NCBI RefSeq assembly: GCF_049856295.1
Contig: NZ_JBNDMZ010000002.1
Span: 62,001 to 126,000, forward strand
DNA: 64,000 nucleotides
Direction: 5' to 3'
Source: JB111 sp049856295
GTDB lineage: Bacteria > Actinomycetota > Actinomycetes > Actinomycetales > Actinomycetaceae
The notes beneath the pieces are model-generated. The model was not told the DNA's origin. It saw only the letters and a list, made by a program, of their open reading frames with translations, and did not search any database. The position numbers and the translations under genes are program-made. Positions 55,819 to 64,000 of the stretch are shown piece by piece (within the stretch, counting starts at the first letter, position 1; each line of letters starts with the position of its first letter).

Positions 55819-57282
55819 TCACGAGGCGGCGCGCGCCTCGAGGTAGCCGAGCATCGTGCGCACGCCGTACCCGGTGCCGCCGACCGGGGTGTAGCCGAAC
55901 GGCTTCGCCGAGTTGTAGCTGGGCCCGGCGATGTCGATGTGCGCCCACGGGGCGTCCCCGACGAACTGCTGGAGGAAGACGCCCGCCGTCAGCATGCCGC
56001 CGGCGCGCTCGCCGGAGTTCTTGAGGTCGGCGACGGGGGACCTCAGCCCGTCGAGCAGCTCCGGCGGGAGCGGCATCGGCCAGGCGGCCTCCCCGGCGGC
56101 GTCCGCGGCGGCGACGACGTCGGCGCGCGCGTCGTCGGTGCCCATGATCCCGGCGGTGCGGTCGCCGAGGGCGACGACCTGGGCGCCGGTGAGCGTGGCG
56201 ATGTCGAGCACCGCGTCCGGCTTCGCGGCGACGGCGTCGACGAGCGCGTCCGCGAGGACGAGCCGCCCCTCGGCGTCGGTGTTCGTCACCTCGACCGTCG
56301 TGCCGTCGCGCTGGGTGAGGACGTCGGACGGACGCTGCGCCGTGCCGCTGGGGAGGTTCTCCGCCAGCGGGAGGTAGCCGGTCACGGCGACGGGGAGACC
56401 CAGCTCGGCGGCGGCCAGCACGGTGTGCAGGACGGCGGCGGCACCGGCCATGTCGGACTTCATCGTCTCCATCGACTTCGGCGGCTTGAGCGAGAGGCCG
56501 CCCGAGTCGAAGGTGATGCCCTTGCCCACGAGCGCGTACCGCTTCTTCGCGCGCTTCGGCGCGTAGCTGACGGTGACGAGGCGCGGCCCGCGCGTCGACC
56601 CCTTCCCGACGCCGACGAGGCCGCCGTAGCCGCCCGCCTCGAGCGCGGCGACGTCGAGGACGTCGACGGTCACCTTGGTCTTCCGCGCCAGCTCCTTCGC
56701 CCGGTCGGCGAACGACTCGGGGTAGAGCTCGCCGGGGGAGGCGTTGACGAGGTCGCGGGTGGCGTTGACGTGGCCGGCGACGATCCGTGCGCGGTCGGCG
56801 GCGGCGTCGATCTCCTTGCCCTTGACGGTCGCGAGGGTGAGGCGCTCGACGGGCGTCTCGGGCTCGGAACGGTAGGTGCCGGCGGAGAACGCGCCGAGCA
56901 GGGCGCCCTCGGCGACGGCCCCGGCGTCCGCGGCGTCCCGCGCCGGCAGGGCGAGGACGGCGTGCCCGACGCCGGACAGCGAGCGCGTGGCGGCGCCGGC
57001 CGCGCGGCGCAGCGCCTCGGCGTCGACCTCCTCGACCGGTCCGACCCCGGTGAGGACGACGGCGGGTGCCTTCCAGGACTCCGGGGCGGCGACGCGCACG
57101 ACCTGATCGGGCTTCCCCGTCACGCCGAGGGCCGCGAGGCGGTCGGTGAGCGCCCCGTGGTGCCTGCCGAGCGCGTCGCTCCCGACGAGCGCGGGCCCGT
57201 GGCCGGTGGTGCCGACCCCGACGACGACGACGTCGGCCGTGATCGTGGTCGCTGACTTCGTGCTGGTCTCAAGTGTGGTCAC
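55819..57282 (-). CDS. pepA: Leucyl aminopeptidase (M17)
   Basis: 487 residues starting at GTG (VTTLETSTKSATTITADV). M17 signature NTDAEGRLVLADAL with metal-binding Asp and Glu, GKGITFDSGGLSLKPP (metal Asp and Lys), and KSDMAGAAAVL. The hexameric two-metal enzyme removes N-terminal residues and may also act as a transcription factor in other bacteria. Equivalent to pepB (Rv2213) in conserved order. TACCCT (57294-57289) precedes the GTG by six bases, indicating a leaderless mRNA. A perfect palindrome follows the stop. Confidence 0.96.
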   Translation of the reverse strand: MTTLETSTKSATTITADVVVVGVGTTGHGPALVGSDALGRHHGALTDRLAALGVTGKPDQVVRVAAPESWKAPAVVLTGVGPVEEVDAEALRRAAGAATRSLSGVGHAVLALPARDAADAGAVAEGALLGAFSAGTYRSEPETPVERLTLATVKGKEIDAAADRARIVAGHVNATRDLVNASPGELYPESFADRAKELARKTKVTVDVLDVAALEAGGYGGLVGVGKGSTRGPRLVTVSYAPKRAKKRYALVGKGITFDSGGLSLKPPKSMETMKSDMAGAAAVLHTVLAAAELGLPVAVTGYLPLAENLPSGTAQRPSDVLTQRDGTTVEVTNTDAEGRLVLADALVDAVAAKPDAVLDIATLTGAQVVALGDRTAGIMGTDDARADVVAAADAAGEAAWPMPLPPELLDGLRSPVADLKNSGERAGGMLTAGVFLQQFVGDAPWAHIDIAGPSYNSAKPFGYTPVGGTGYGVRTMLGYLEARAAS

Positions 57283-57288
57283 CGCTCC

Positions 57289-57294
57289 AGGGTA
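57289..57294 (-). promoter_or_regulatory. -10 box for leaderless pepA mRNA
   Basis: TACCCT on the minus strand, six bases, then GTG 57282. The divergent pyrD promoter lies 33 bases away. Confidence 0.55.
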
Positions 57295-57326
57295 GGACGA
57301 CCGTGCGACGCCCCGGGCGGCCCGCC

Positions 57327-57332
57327 TAGGCT
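57327..57332 (+). promoter_or_regulatory. -10 box for leaderless pyrD mRNA
   Basis: TAGGCT is followed by six bases and GTG 57339. No ribosome site. Confidence 0.55.
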
Positions 57333-57338
57333 GCGCCC

Positions 57339-58373
57339 GTGCCCCTGCCCGACCCGTACCCCGCGATCTACCGCCGCCTGCTCACGCGCGTCGACCCCGA
57401 GGAGGCCCACGTCGCCGCGCTGCGGGCCATCGCCGCGGCCGGCAGGGTCGAGCCCGTGCGGCGCCTGCTCAAGGCGACGGTCGGGCGGGCCCCCGCGGTC
57501 CCTCTCGCGCCCGCGCCCCACGGCCCGTTCGCCCGTCAGGTGCCGTCCGTCGTCGGTCTGGCCGCCGGGATGGACAAGGACGGGCGCGCGATCCTCGGTC
57601 TCGACGCCCTCGGCTTCGGGTTCGTCGAGGTCGGGACCGTCACCGCGCACCCCCAGCCCGGCAACCCTCGCCCGCGGATGTGGCGCCACCCCGAGCTCCA
57701 CGGCCTGCGCAACGCGATGGGCTTCAACAACGCCGGCGCCGACGTGCTCGCGCAGCGGCTGCGCGAGATGCGCTCGACCCGGCAGGGTCGCGGCGTCGTC
57801 GTCGGGGTCAACATCGGCAAGTCCCGGGTCACCCCGGTCGAGGACTCCGTGGCCGACCATGAGCACTCGGCCCGCGTGCTCGCGCGGTGGGCGGACTACC
57901 TGGTCGTCAACGTCTCCTCGCCCAACACGCCGGGCCTGCGGGAGCTCCAGCACGTCGACGCGCTGCGCCCCATCCTCACCGCGGTCCAGCGGGCCGCCGA
58001 CGACGCCGCGGACCGTCGCGTGCCGCTGCTGGTGAAGATCGCGCCCGACCTCGCGCCAGCCGACGTCGACGCGGTCGCCGACCTCGCGCTCGACCTCGAC
58101 CTGGCGGGCGTCTCGGCGACGAACACGACCATCGACCACGACCTCGGCGCCGGAGGACTGTCCGGCTCCCCGCTCACCCTGCGCTCCCGGGAGATCGTCG
58201 CGCGGCTGCGCGGGCGGCTCGGGCCGGACCGGGTGATCATCGGTGTCGGCGGCATCGGCTCCGTCGACGACGCCCGGGCGATGCTGGGTGCCGGCGCCGA
58301 CCTCGTGCAGATCTACTCGTCGTTCGTCGAGCAGGGCCCGTTCCTGCCGGGCAGGCTCGCGCGCCAGGCATGA
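57339..58373 (+). CDS. pyrD: Dihydroorotate dehydrogenase (quinone), class 2
   Basis: 344 residues, a membrane-associated flavoenzyme of pyrimidine synthesis that uses quinone as acceptor. The N-terminal amphipathic helix region (VPLPDPYPAIYRRLLTRVDP) precedes the TIM barrel. Motifs: VGLAAGMDKDGR, FVEVGTVTAHPQPGNPRPRM, LRNAMGFNNAGAD (FMN), catalytic serine in VNVSSPNTPGLRELQ, VKIAPDL and GVGGIGSVDDARAMLGAGA. Starts at GTG six bases after a -10 box. Its TGA stop overlaps the ATG of the AEC gene (ATGA). Confidence 0.96.
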   Translation: MPLPDPYPAIYRRLLTRVDPEEAHVAALRAIAAAGRVEPVRRLLKATVGRAPAVPLAPAPHGPFARQVPSVVGLAAGMDKDGRAILGLDALGFGFVEVGTVTAHPQPGNPRPRMWRHPELHGLRNAMGFNNAGADVLAQRLREMRSTRQGRGVVVGVNIGKSRVTPVEDSVADHEHSARVLARWADYLVVNVSSPNTPGLRELQHVDALRPILTAVQRAADDAADRRVPLLVKIAPDLAPADVDAVADLALDLDLAGVSATNTTIDHDLGAGGLSGSPLTLRSREIVARLRGRLGPDRVIIGVGGIGSVDDARAMLGAGADLVQIYSSFVEQGPFLPGRLARQA

Positions 58374-59344
58374 CCGGCGTCCTCGACGCCTTCGGAACGA
58401 TCGGCGTCCTCATCGGCGCGGGCGCGCTGCTCGCCCACCTGGGGATCGTCGACCTCGGGGTGCAGCGCGCGCTGAGCACCGTGGTGTTCTGGGTCGCGGT
58501 CCCGGCCCTGCTCGTCGGGGTCGTCGGCGCGGCCGACCTGGGCGACATCGTCTCCGGCGCCGCCCTCGCCCAGCTCCTGGCGGTCGTCGTCGCCTCCCTC
58601 CTGGTCGCCGTTCCGGCGCGCCTGATCCTCCGGCGCGACCTGGTGAGCACGACGGTCGCCGCGTCGCTCGTCGGGTTCGTCAACGCCATCAACCTCGGGC
58701 TGCCGCTCGCGATCTTCGCGCTCGACGACCCCACCGTCGTGGTCCCGATGGTGCTGATCCAGCTCGTCCTCGTCCAGCCGCTGATGATCACGGTGCTCGA
58801 GGTCTCGCGGGCCCGGCGCGGCGGGGCGGGGGAGTCCCGCGAGCAGGGGCGGGGCGCGGACGCTGCGAAGGCTCGGGGCGCCGGGCCCGTCCGCGCCGCC
58901 CTGCAGACGCTGGCCAACCCGATGCTGCTCGGCACCGCCGTCGGTATCGTGCTCTCGGCGACGGGCTGGGAGCTGCCGACGACGATCGACACCCCGCTGT
59001 CGATGCTCGGGGACATGACGATCCCCGCGATCCTCGTCGCGTTCGGCATCTCGCTCCGGCTCGGCCCGCGGATCGGCGAGGGCGGCTGGGCCGAGGTCGC
59101 CTGGATCACCGTCGTCAAGCTCGTCCTCATGCCGGCCGTCGGGGTCGGGGTCGCCCTCGCGCTCGGGCTCGACCGGACAGCCACGCTCGGGGTCGCGGTC
59201 GTCTGCGCCCTCCCGGCCGCCCAGAACATCTTCGTCATCGCCGGCGAGTACGGCCGCGGCGAGCAGCTGGCCCGCGACGGCATCGTCGTCACCACGGTGC
59301 TCTCGTTCCCGGCGATCCTCGGTATCGCGGCGGTCCTGGGCTAG
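58370..59344 (+). CDS. AEC family transporter (malonate/auxin carrier type)
   Basis: 324 residues with about ten hydrophobic helices in two halves separated by a Gly/Ala/Arg-rich cytoplasmic loop (~residues 145-170). The FVNAINLGLPLAIFALDD segment with its broken helix and Asn-Pro-like region, and LGVAVVCALPAAQNIFVIAG, are typical of AEC permeases for malonate or other organic acids. It is coupled to pyrD by ATGA overlap; a link to orotate or another carboxylate is possible but unproven. Confidence 0.86.
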   Translation: MTGVLDAFGTIGVLIGAGALLAHLGIVDLGVQRALSTVVFWVAVPALLVGVVGAADLGDIVSGAALAQLLAVVVASLLVAVPARLILRRDLVSTTVAASLVGFVNAINLGLPLAIFALDDPTVVVPMVLIQLVLVQPLMITVLEVSRARRGGAGESREQGRGADAAKARGAGPVRAALQTLANPMLLGTAVGIVLSATGWELPTTIDTPLSMLGDMTIPAILVAFGISLRLGPRIGEGGWAEVAWITVVKLVLMPAVGVGVALALGLDRTATLGVAVVCALPAAQNIFVIAGEYGRGEQLARDGIVVTTVLSFPAILGIAAVLG

Positions 59345-59366
59345 GGGCGCGAGGCCCCGCGGACCG

Positions 59367-59996
59367 CTACTGCTTCGGCCGCACCGGCTCCCCGCCGATG
59401 CGCACCTGCGGCTTGGGCTGGCGGAGGAAGCGGGGGTACATCGAGCGGATGAACGCGTACCAGACGGTGCCCTTCTGGTAGCGCGCGCCGTGCTCGGCGA
59501 CCAGGCGGCGCTTCATGAGGAACACGGCAATGACCGACGTGACGATCGACAGGACGAGGAGCACGTACATCGACATGACGATGACGCCCTCGTAGCCCGG
59601 GAAGAACTGCCCGACGATCAGCATGCCGAGCATGATGACGAACGCCCCGGGCAGGAAGATCTGCGAGGGCAGGAACTTGGCGTCGATCCAGTCGCGCGCC
59701 GCACGCCGCGCGGGCCCGCGGTCGCGGGCGGGCAGGTAGCGTTCGTCGCCCGTCCGCATCGCCTCCTGCTGGAGGGCGAACGCCTTGTTGCGCTCCGCCT
59801 TCGCCCGCTGGCGCGCCGCCTTGCGGTCGTTGACGACCAGCGGCTGGCGGTTGCGGGCGGCGGCCTCGGCCTTCGTCGGCGTGGGGCGGCCCTTGCGCGG
59901 CGTGGTGCCGGCGGCCGGCCGCTCGTCCACGACCTCCGGGGCGGCGCCGTCGTCCTCGGGCGCTGCGGGGGACGCGTCTGTGCGGCGAATTCTCAC
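59367..59996 (-). CDS. DUF3043 membrane protein
   Basis: 209 residues from GTG 59996 (VRIRRTDASPAAPEDD). A charged cytoplasmic region with the conserved KGRPTPTKAEAAARNRQPLV and RGPARRAARDWIDAK, then two helices (FLPGAFVIMLGMLIVGQFF and MYVLLVLSIVTSVIAVFLM) and a basic tail. This is the DUF3043 family, found only in actinobacteria; function unknown. TACCCT (60008-60003) precedes the GTG by six bases, so the start is leaderless and the 20-residue upstream extension is rejected. Confidence 0.93.
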   Translation of the reverse strand: MRIRRTDASPAAPEDDGAAPEVVDERPAAGTTPRKGRPTPTKAEAAARNRQPLVVNDRKAARQRAKAERNKAFALQQEAMRTGDERYLPARDRGPARRAARDWIDAKFLPSQIFLPGAFVIMLGMLIVGQFFPGYEGVIVMSMYVLLVLSIVTSVIAVFLMKRRLVAEHGARYQKGTVWYAFIRSMYPRFLRQPKPQVRIGGEPVRPKQ

Positions 59997-60002
59997 CTCA
60001 GC

Positions 60003-60008
60003 AGGGTA
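60003..60008 (-). promoter_or_regulatory. -10 box for leaderless DUF3043 mRNA
   Basis: TACCCT on the minus strand, six bases, GTG 59996. The rest of the 205-base divergent region to 60201 shows no other clear signal except the M20 promoter. Confidence 0.55.
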
Positions 60009-60189
60009 GTCGACCCGTCCGGCGGCCCGGGAGGGTGGCGGCGTGGCTCCGGGCACACGGACCGCGCCGGTCGCGGGTGGCCGGTCGGGCGGGACGCGAG
60101 GACCGGAGGGACCGGCTCCCGAGGTCGTGGGGTGGGGCTGGGGGCGTCGGCGGGTGGACGCCGTGGGGAGCGGCCCGCGCCGCGTCGCC

Positions 60190-60195
60190 TAGCCT
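60190..60195 (+). promoter_or_regulatory. -10 box for leaderless M20 dipeptidase mRNA
   Basis: TAGCCT is followed by six bases and GTG 60202. Confidence 0.55.
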
Positions 60196-60201
60196 CGTGG
60201 C

Positions 60202-61563
60202 GTGACCATCGACGACCTCATCGCCCGTGCCGAGCAGGACTACCCCCGGGTCCTCGCCGAGCTCTCCGAGCTCGTGACCATCCCGTCCGTGTCGAACCCC
60301 GCGTTCGACCAGGCGGCCGTCCGCGTGAGCGCGGAGGCCGTCGCCGGGCTGCTGCGGGGCGCCGGGATGCAGGACGTCCGGATCGCGGAGGCCACCACCG
60401 ACGACGGCGCCGTCTCCCGACCCGCTGTCCTCGGCCACAAGGCGGGCCCTCCCGGGGCGCCCACGGTGCTGCTCTACGCGCACCACGACGTCCAGCCCCC
60501 GGGCGAGTCCGCCGGCTGGTCCACGGACGACCCGTTCGTCCCCGAGCTGCGCGGCGACCGGCTCTACGGCCGGGGCGCGGCGGACGACAAGGCGGGGATC
60601 CTCGCGCACGTCGGCGCGCTGCGGATCCTCGGCGACGACCTGCCGGTCAACGTCACCGTGTTCGTCGAGGGCGAGGAGGAGATCGGGTCGCCGACGTTCC
60701 GCTCGTTCCTCACCCAGCACCGCGACGCGCTCGCCGCGGACGTCATCGTGGTCGCCGACTCCTCGAACTGGGACGTGGGCACGCCGGCGCTGACCACCTC
60801 CCTGCGGGGCGTCGTCCAGGTCGAGGTGGAGGTCCGGGTCGCCCACCACGCCGTCCACTCCGGCCTCTTCGGCGGCCCCTCGCTCGACGCCGTCACCTCC
60901 CTCGCCCGGCTCATCTCGACCTTGCACGACGAGGACGGGGAGGTCGCCGTCGACGGGCTGCACGTCTCCGACGCCGAGCTCGTCGACTACCCCGAGGAGA
61001 GTTTCCGGACGTCATCGGGGATGCTCGACGAGGTCCGGCTCGCCGGCTCCGGGCCGCTCGCGGCGCGCCTGTGGAACAAGCCCGCGATCGCCGTGATCGG
61101 CCTCGACGCCACGCCCGTCGCGACGTCGTCGAACACCCTCATCCCCGCGGCGCGTGCCGCGATCTCGCTCCGCGTGGCGCCCGGGCAGGACCCGGCGGAG
61201 GCCGCCCGCGCCCTCACCGACCACCTCGAGTCCCGCGCGTCGCTCGGCGCGCAGGTGACGACGACCGTCGTCGAGTCCGGCCCGGGCTTCGACGGCAGCG
61301 GTGGCGGCCCGGCCACCGAGGCGGCCGAGTGGGCCCTCGCCCACGCGTGGGGCCGGCGCCCCGTCCACCAGGGCATGGGCGGCTCGATCCCGTTCATCGC
61401 CGACCTCAAGGAGACGTTCCCGCACGCGCAGATCCTCGTCACCGGCGTCGAGGACCCGGACTCGCGGGCGCACTCCGAGGACGAGTCCCTGCACGTGGGC
61501 GAGCACGCCCGCGCGGTCCTCGCCGAGGCCCTGCTGCTCGCCCGGCTCGGCGGGACCCTGTAA
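60202..61563 (+). CDS. M20 family dipeptidase
   Basis: 453 residues starting at GTG (VTIDDLIARAEQDYPRVL). Two-zinc M20 peptidase: VLLYAHHDVQPPG (His, Asp), LYGRGAADDKAGILAH (bridging Asp), FVEGEEEIGSP (catalytic Glu and metal Glu), and C-terminal HSEDESLHVGE with a metal-linked His. A lid/dimerisation domain occupies about residues 195-315. Likely hydrolyses dipeptides or beta-alanyl or acyl amino acids in the cytoplasm. Followed by the glycerate-kinase-like gene two bases later. Confidence 0.92.
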   Translation: MTIDDLIARAEQDYPRVLAELSELVTIPSVSNPAFDQAAVRVSAEAVAGLLRGAGMQDVRIAEATTDDGAVSRPAVLGHKAGPPGAPTVLLYAHHDVQPPGESAGWSTDDPFVPELRGDRLYGRGAADDKAGILAHVGALRILGDDLPVNVTVFVEGEEEIGSPTFRSFLTQHRDALAADVIVVADSSNWDVGTPALTTSLRGVVQVEVEVRVAHHAVHSGLFGGPSLDAVTSLARLISTLHDEDGEVAVDGLHVSDAELVDYPEESFRTSSGMLDEVRLAGSGPLAARLWNKPAIAVIGLDATPVATSSNTLIPAARAAISLRVAPGQDPAEAARALTDHLESRASLGAQVTTTVVESGPGFDGSGGGPATEAAEWALAHAWGRRPVHQGMGGSIPFIADLKETFPHAQILVTGVEDPDSRAHSEDESLHVGEHARAVLAEALLLARLGGTL

Positions 61564-61565
61564 CC

Positions 61566-62870
61566 GTGCGGGTCCTGCTGGCCACCGACCGGGTCGGTGC
61601 TCTCCCGGCCCGCGAGGTCGCCGCCGCCCTCGCGCAGGGCTGGGGCGTCGAGCGGCCCGACGACGACGTCCGCGAGCTCCCGCTGTCCGACGGCTCGGCG
61701 GGCCTGCTCGACGTCCTGCCGACCGCCGGGCGCGAGGTCGTCGTGGTCCCCGGACCGCTCGGTGACGACATCCCCGCCGGGCTCGCCCGGACGGGTAGCA
61801 CCTGGTGGATCGACGCCGACGACGTCCTCGGCGCCCGGCTCGTCGGCGGGCGCGTGGCGGAGTCGCTCGAGCGCGGCAGCAGCGCCGGGCTCGGGGTGCT
61901 GCTCCGGCACGCCGCCGCCGCGGGCGCGGGCCGGGTGGTCGTCGGCCTGGGACCGGCGGGCGTGCACGACGCCGGGTCCGGCCTCGTCCACGAGCTCGGC
62001 GTCCCCGGCCCCGACGAGGACGGCCACTGCACGATCGGCGGGCGCGGGCTCGACGCGGACGGGGCCGCGGGCGCGGGACCTGACTCGCCGACCGGTCCGG
62101 TGCCCGGCGACGCGTCGGCCATCGACGATCTCGCCGAACGGGTGCGCCGGGCGGCCGACCGGCTGGCGGGCCTCGACGTCGTGCTCGCTCTCGGCGTGGA
62201 CGAGCCGCTCACGGGCCTGCACGGCACGGGGGCCCAGCTCGCCGAGCGGCACGGCCTGGACCCCGTGGCCGCCCAGGACCTCGACGGACGGACCGGCCGG
62301 GCCGCGGAGCAGATCCTGCGCGCGGCCGCCGACCTGCCGCGCCGGACCTCCCTCCCGCTCGCCGGACCGCCGGACGCCTCGGGTGCGGCGGCAGCGCACG
62401 CGGGCCACGCGCACGCCGCGCCCGCAGCCGACGCTCGCCTGACGACCCGCACCGACGGTGGCGGCGCCGGGGGAGGGGCGGGACTCGCCCTGCTGGCGCT
62501 CGGCGCCCGGGCGTTCGAGGGGGCGGACGTCGTCGCCGACGAGCTCGGTCTGGCCGACGCGCTCGACGAGCTGGAGGGCGTGGGACTGGTCGTCACGTCC
62601 GCCTCGGAGGTGGGCCCCGACGAGGCGCGCCGCTCGGTGCTCGCGACCGTCGGCCGGGCCGCGGCGGCCCGTGCGCTCCCCGTCGTCGCCGTGGGGCGCA
62701 CCGTCTCGTCCTCGCGCCGAGAGCTCGCCCCGACGGGCGTCTCCGCCACCGCCGCGCTCGTGCCCGGCCGGCACCCGGACGAGGCGCCGGCGGCGGACGA
62801 CCCGGTGGCCCTGCGCCGCGCGCTCGTCGACCGGGGCGCCCGGCTCGCCAGGACATGGTCCAGGCCCTGA
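61566..62870 (+). CDS. Divergent glycerate-kinase-like protein (GckA/DUF1537-unrelated)
   Basis: 434 residues from GTG 61566 (VRVLLATDRVGALPAREV). The overall order matches glycerate kinase type 2 (GlxK/GarK): N-terminal VLLATD, RELPLSDGSAGLLDVL, SSAGLGVLLRHAAAAGAGRV, DVVLALGVDEPLTGLHGTGA, and a late domain GAGLALLALGARAFEGADVV. But key motifs are weakened: the family PDSFKGSL reads TDRVGALP and the DGGEGT reads DGSAGL. It may have lost kinase activity or act on another substrate. It is co-transcribed with the M20 peptidase and next to erpA. Confidence 0.75.
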   Translation: MRVLLATDRVGALPAREVAAALAQGWGVERPDDDVRELPLSDGSAGLLDVLPTAGREVVVVPGPLGDDIPAGLARTGSTWWIDADDVLGARLVGGRVAESLERGSSAGLGVLLRHAAAAGAGRVVVGLGPAGVHDAGSGLVHELGVPGPDEDGHCTIGGRGLDADGAAGAGPDSPTGPVPGDASAIDDLAERVRRAADRLAGLDVVLALGVDEPLTGLHGTGAQLAERHGLDPVAAQDLDGRTGRAAEQILRAAADLPRRTSLPLAGPPDASGAAAAHAGHAHAAPAADARLTTRTDGGGAGGGAGLALLALGARAFEGADVVADELGLADALDELEGVGLVVTSASEVGPDEARRSVLATVGRAAAARALPVVAVGRTVSSSRRELAPTGVSATAALVPGRHPDEAPAADDPVALRRALVDRGARLARTWSRP

Positions 62871-62939
62871 TTCTCTGACGTCGTCGGGTCGGCGTTGACG
62901 TGACGCATCCGCCTCTCCCGTTCCGGTGCACCGGAGACG

Positions 62940-62945
62940 TACCCT
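62940..62945 (+). promoter_or_regulatory. Putative -10 box of erpA
   Basis: TACCCT lies about 85 bases before the erpA start, in the 160-base gap after the glycerate-kinase-like gene. Unlike its neighbours erpA has a leader and a GAGGAAGG ribosome site. Confidence 0.4.
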
Positions 62946-63030
62946 GTGAGCGCGGGAACAACGCGCGCCGAGCGGGCGTTGCACCCGGGACCGGCCCGGG
63001 CCGGAGACGAACTGCGAGGAAGGACGTCCC

Positions 63031-63381
63031 ATGACGGACACGACGATCGACCAGGCGCACGGTGTCAACCTGAGCGACGGCGCCGCTGCCAAGGTCAAGA
63101 GCCTGCTCGACCAGGAGGGGCGCGACGACCTGCGCCTGCGCGTGGCGGTCCAGCCCGGCGGCTGCTCGGGCCTCATCTACCAGCTGCACTTCGACGAGCG
63201 CATGCTCGACGGCGACCTCGTGCGCGACTTCGACGGCGTCGAGGTGATCGTCGACCGCATGTCGGCCCCGTACCTCGACGGCGCGTCGATCGACTTCGCC
63301 GACAGCATCGAGCGCCAGGGCTTCACCATCGACAACCCGAACGCCGGCGGCTCCTGCGCCTGCGGCGACTCGTTCCACTGA
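63031..63381 (+). CDS. erpA: Iron-sulfur cluster insertion protein, A-type carrier
   Basis: 116 residues, HesB/IscA/ErpA family. The three ligand cysteines are in PGGCSGLIYQL and GGSCACGDSFH (C-x-C near the end). Family core: LSDGAAAKVKSLLDQE, LRLRVAVQPGGCSG, GVEVIVDRMSAPYLDGASID. It carries 2Fe-2S or 4Fe-4S clusters to target enzymes; LipA in this window is a plausible client. Starts after a GAGGAAGGACG ribosome site; ends with a hairpin terminator. Confidence 0.95.
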   Translation: MTDTTIDQAHGVNLSDGAAAKVKSLLDQEGRDDLRLRVAVQPGGCSGLIYQLHFDERMLDGDLVRDFDGVEVIVDRMSAPYLDGASIDFADSIERQGFTIDNPNAGGSCACGDSFH

Positions 63382-63389
63382 CCGGCCCC

Positions 63390-63421
63390 ACGGCGCGCCG
63401 ACGCACCCGTCGGCGCGCCGT
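63390..63421 (+). terminator. Hairpin terminator after erpA
   Basis: Fourteen-base perfect arms ACGGCGCGCCGACG (63390-63403) and 63408-63421 flank CACC, followed by TGTGC. It lies nine bases after the erpA stop. Confidence 0.78.
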
Positions 63422-63466
63422 TGTGCTGCCCGGACACCCCCAGACCCCGACCCAGACGGAGATCTT

Positions 63467-64000
63467 GTGCGCCGACCCATCCGACTCGTGACCGCCGCCC
63501 TGCTCGGCGCCTCCCTCGCCCTCGCCGGCTGCACCGGCTCGGACGAGGAGGAGAGCACCGACGGCTCCGAGCAGCCCAGCGACGGCGAGGCCGCCACGCC
63601 GGCCGGCGAGGACCTGCCGACCGTCAGCACCGAGGTCGGCGAGACCCCGGTCGTCGAGTTCCCCGGCAGCGGCGCGCCCGAGACCCTGCAGACCGAGGTC
63701 GTGGTCGAGGGCGACGGCGCCGAGGTCGGCGCGGACGACGTGGTTGTGGCCAACTACTCGGGTCAGATCTGGGACGGCGAGGTCTTCGACTCCTCGTTCG
63801 ACCGCGGAGCGCCCACCGCCTTCTCCCTCAACCAGGTCATCCCGGGCTGGAAGGAGGGACTGACGGGCACCCACGTGGGCGACCGCGTGGTCATCTCCAT
63901 CCCGCCGGAGGACGGCTACGGCGAGACCGGCCAGCCCGCGGCCGGGATCGGTCCGGAGGACACGCTGCTCTTCGTCGTCGACGTGGTCGACACGTTCGCG
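63467..64000 (+). CDS. FKBP-type peptidyl-prolyl isomerase lipoprotein (partial)
   Basis: 178 residues visible from GTG 63467; the frame runs off the right edge. Signal peptide VRRPIRLVTAALLGASLALA ends in the lipobox LAGC, then an acidic linker (residues ~25-55). The FKBP domain shows VVANYSGQIWDGEVFDSSFD, FSLNQVIPGWKEGLTG and GDRVVISIPPEDGYG, all conserved in FK506-binding proteins; Tyr/Phe/Trp of the active cleft are present. It folds proline-containing proteins outside the membrane. A GGAGATC site lies just upstream. The C-terminal portion or a second domain cannot be seen. Confidence 0.92.
   Translation, partial: MRRPIRLVTAALLGASLALAGCTGSDEEESTDGSEQPSDGEAATPAGEDLPTVSTEVGETPVVEFPGSGAPETLQTEVVVEGDGAEVGADDVVVANYSGQIWDGEVFDSSFDRGAPTAFSLNQVIPGWKEGLTGTHVGDRVVISIPPEDGYGETGQPAAGIGPEDTLLFVVDVVDTFA

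Noticed and set aside
59490..60201. Long plus-strand extension upstream of the glycerate-kinase-like gene (frame open from 59490)
   Set aside because: It runs antisense to DUF3043 and out of frame through the M20 gene; the real start is GTG 61566 two bases after the M20 stop.

Overview
The window comes from the chromosome of a very GC-rich actinobacterium, most likely of the order Micrococcales. Third codon positions are almost all G or C, GTG starts are common, and DUF3043, DUF4191, polyphosphate glucokinase and an RNase HI-phosphatase fusion are all actinobacterial markers. I saw no insertion sequence, prophage, integron or CRISPR array. Genes are tightly packed on both strands and no gene-free stretch exceeds about 250 bases.

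Layout. 1-8.5 kb: the end of a truncated gene, tRNA-Val, a DoxX-like protein, a four-gene ABC importer cluster (solute-binding lipoprotein, fused permease, ATPase, histidine phosphatase) behind an RpiR/SIS regulator, a glyoxalase-fold protein and a VapBC-type toxin-antitoxin pair. 8-18.6 kb: small accessory genes for regulation and detoxification (SnoaL-like, VOC, two RibD-C/DHFR-like reductases, ArsR, TetR, SRPBCC, DUF4386, YibE/F, HAD, GNAT). 18.6-23.7 kb: thymidine kinase, Nif3-like protein, a coiled-coil protein that has lost its zinc ribbon, RNase HI-phosphatase, YaaA and RNase P RNA. 23.7-31.9 kb: a membrane protein, polyphosphate glucokinase, methionine aminopeptidase, an oxidoreductase/TetR pair, panB and nadE. 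32-40 kb: nitrogen assimilation with glnA2, glnE and glnA1, plus a phosphatase and a zinc alcohol dehydrogenase. 40-49 kb: RDD, M23/ArsR, DUF4191, then MarR, MMPL exporter, kinase-like protein and MFS exporter. 49-57 kb: lipoate and 2-oxoacid dehydrogenase genes (a TIGR01777 epimerase, a LipB-LipA fusion, E2, E3) and leucyl aminopeptidase. 57-64 kb: pyrD, an AEC transporter, DUF3043, an M20 dipeptidase, a glycerate-kinase-like protein, erpA and an FKBP lipoprotein cut by the window edge.

From memory, the backbone resembles Mycobacterium tuberculosis Rv2213-Rv2230 (pepB, dlaT, Rv2216, lipB, lipA, DUF4191, RDD, glnA1, glnE, glnA2, panB, RNase H, DUF164, Nif3), with accessory cassettes inserted. 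GlnE should adenylylate GlnA1, which has the target tyrosine. The LipB-LipA fusion makes the lipoyl cofactor carried by the E2 two genes away, E3 reoxidises it, and ErpA could supply Fe-S clusters for LipA.

Two things stand out. One is the single-frame LipB-LipA fusion, whose linker carries a CxC-x5-CxC motif. The other is a recurring promoter module, TANNNT followed by 6-7 bases and then ATG or GTG. It implies leaderless transcripts for more than a dozen genes and a leaderless tRNA. Several regulators carry a palindromic operator on or next to such a promoter.
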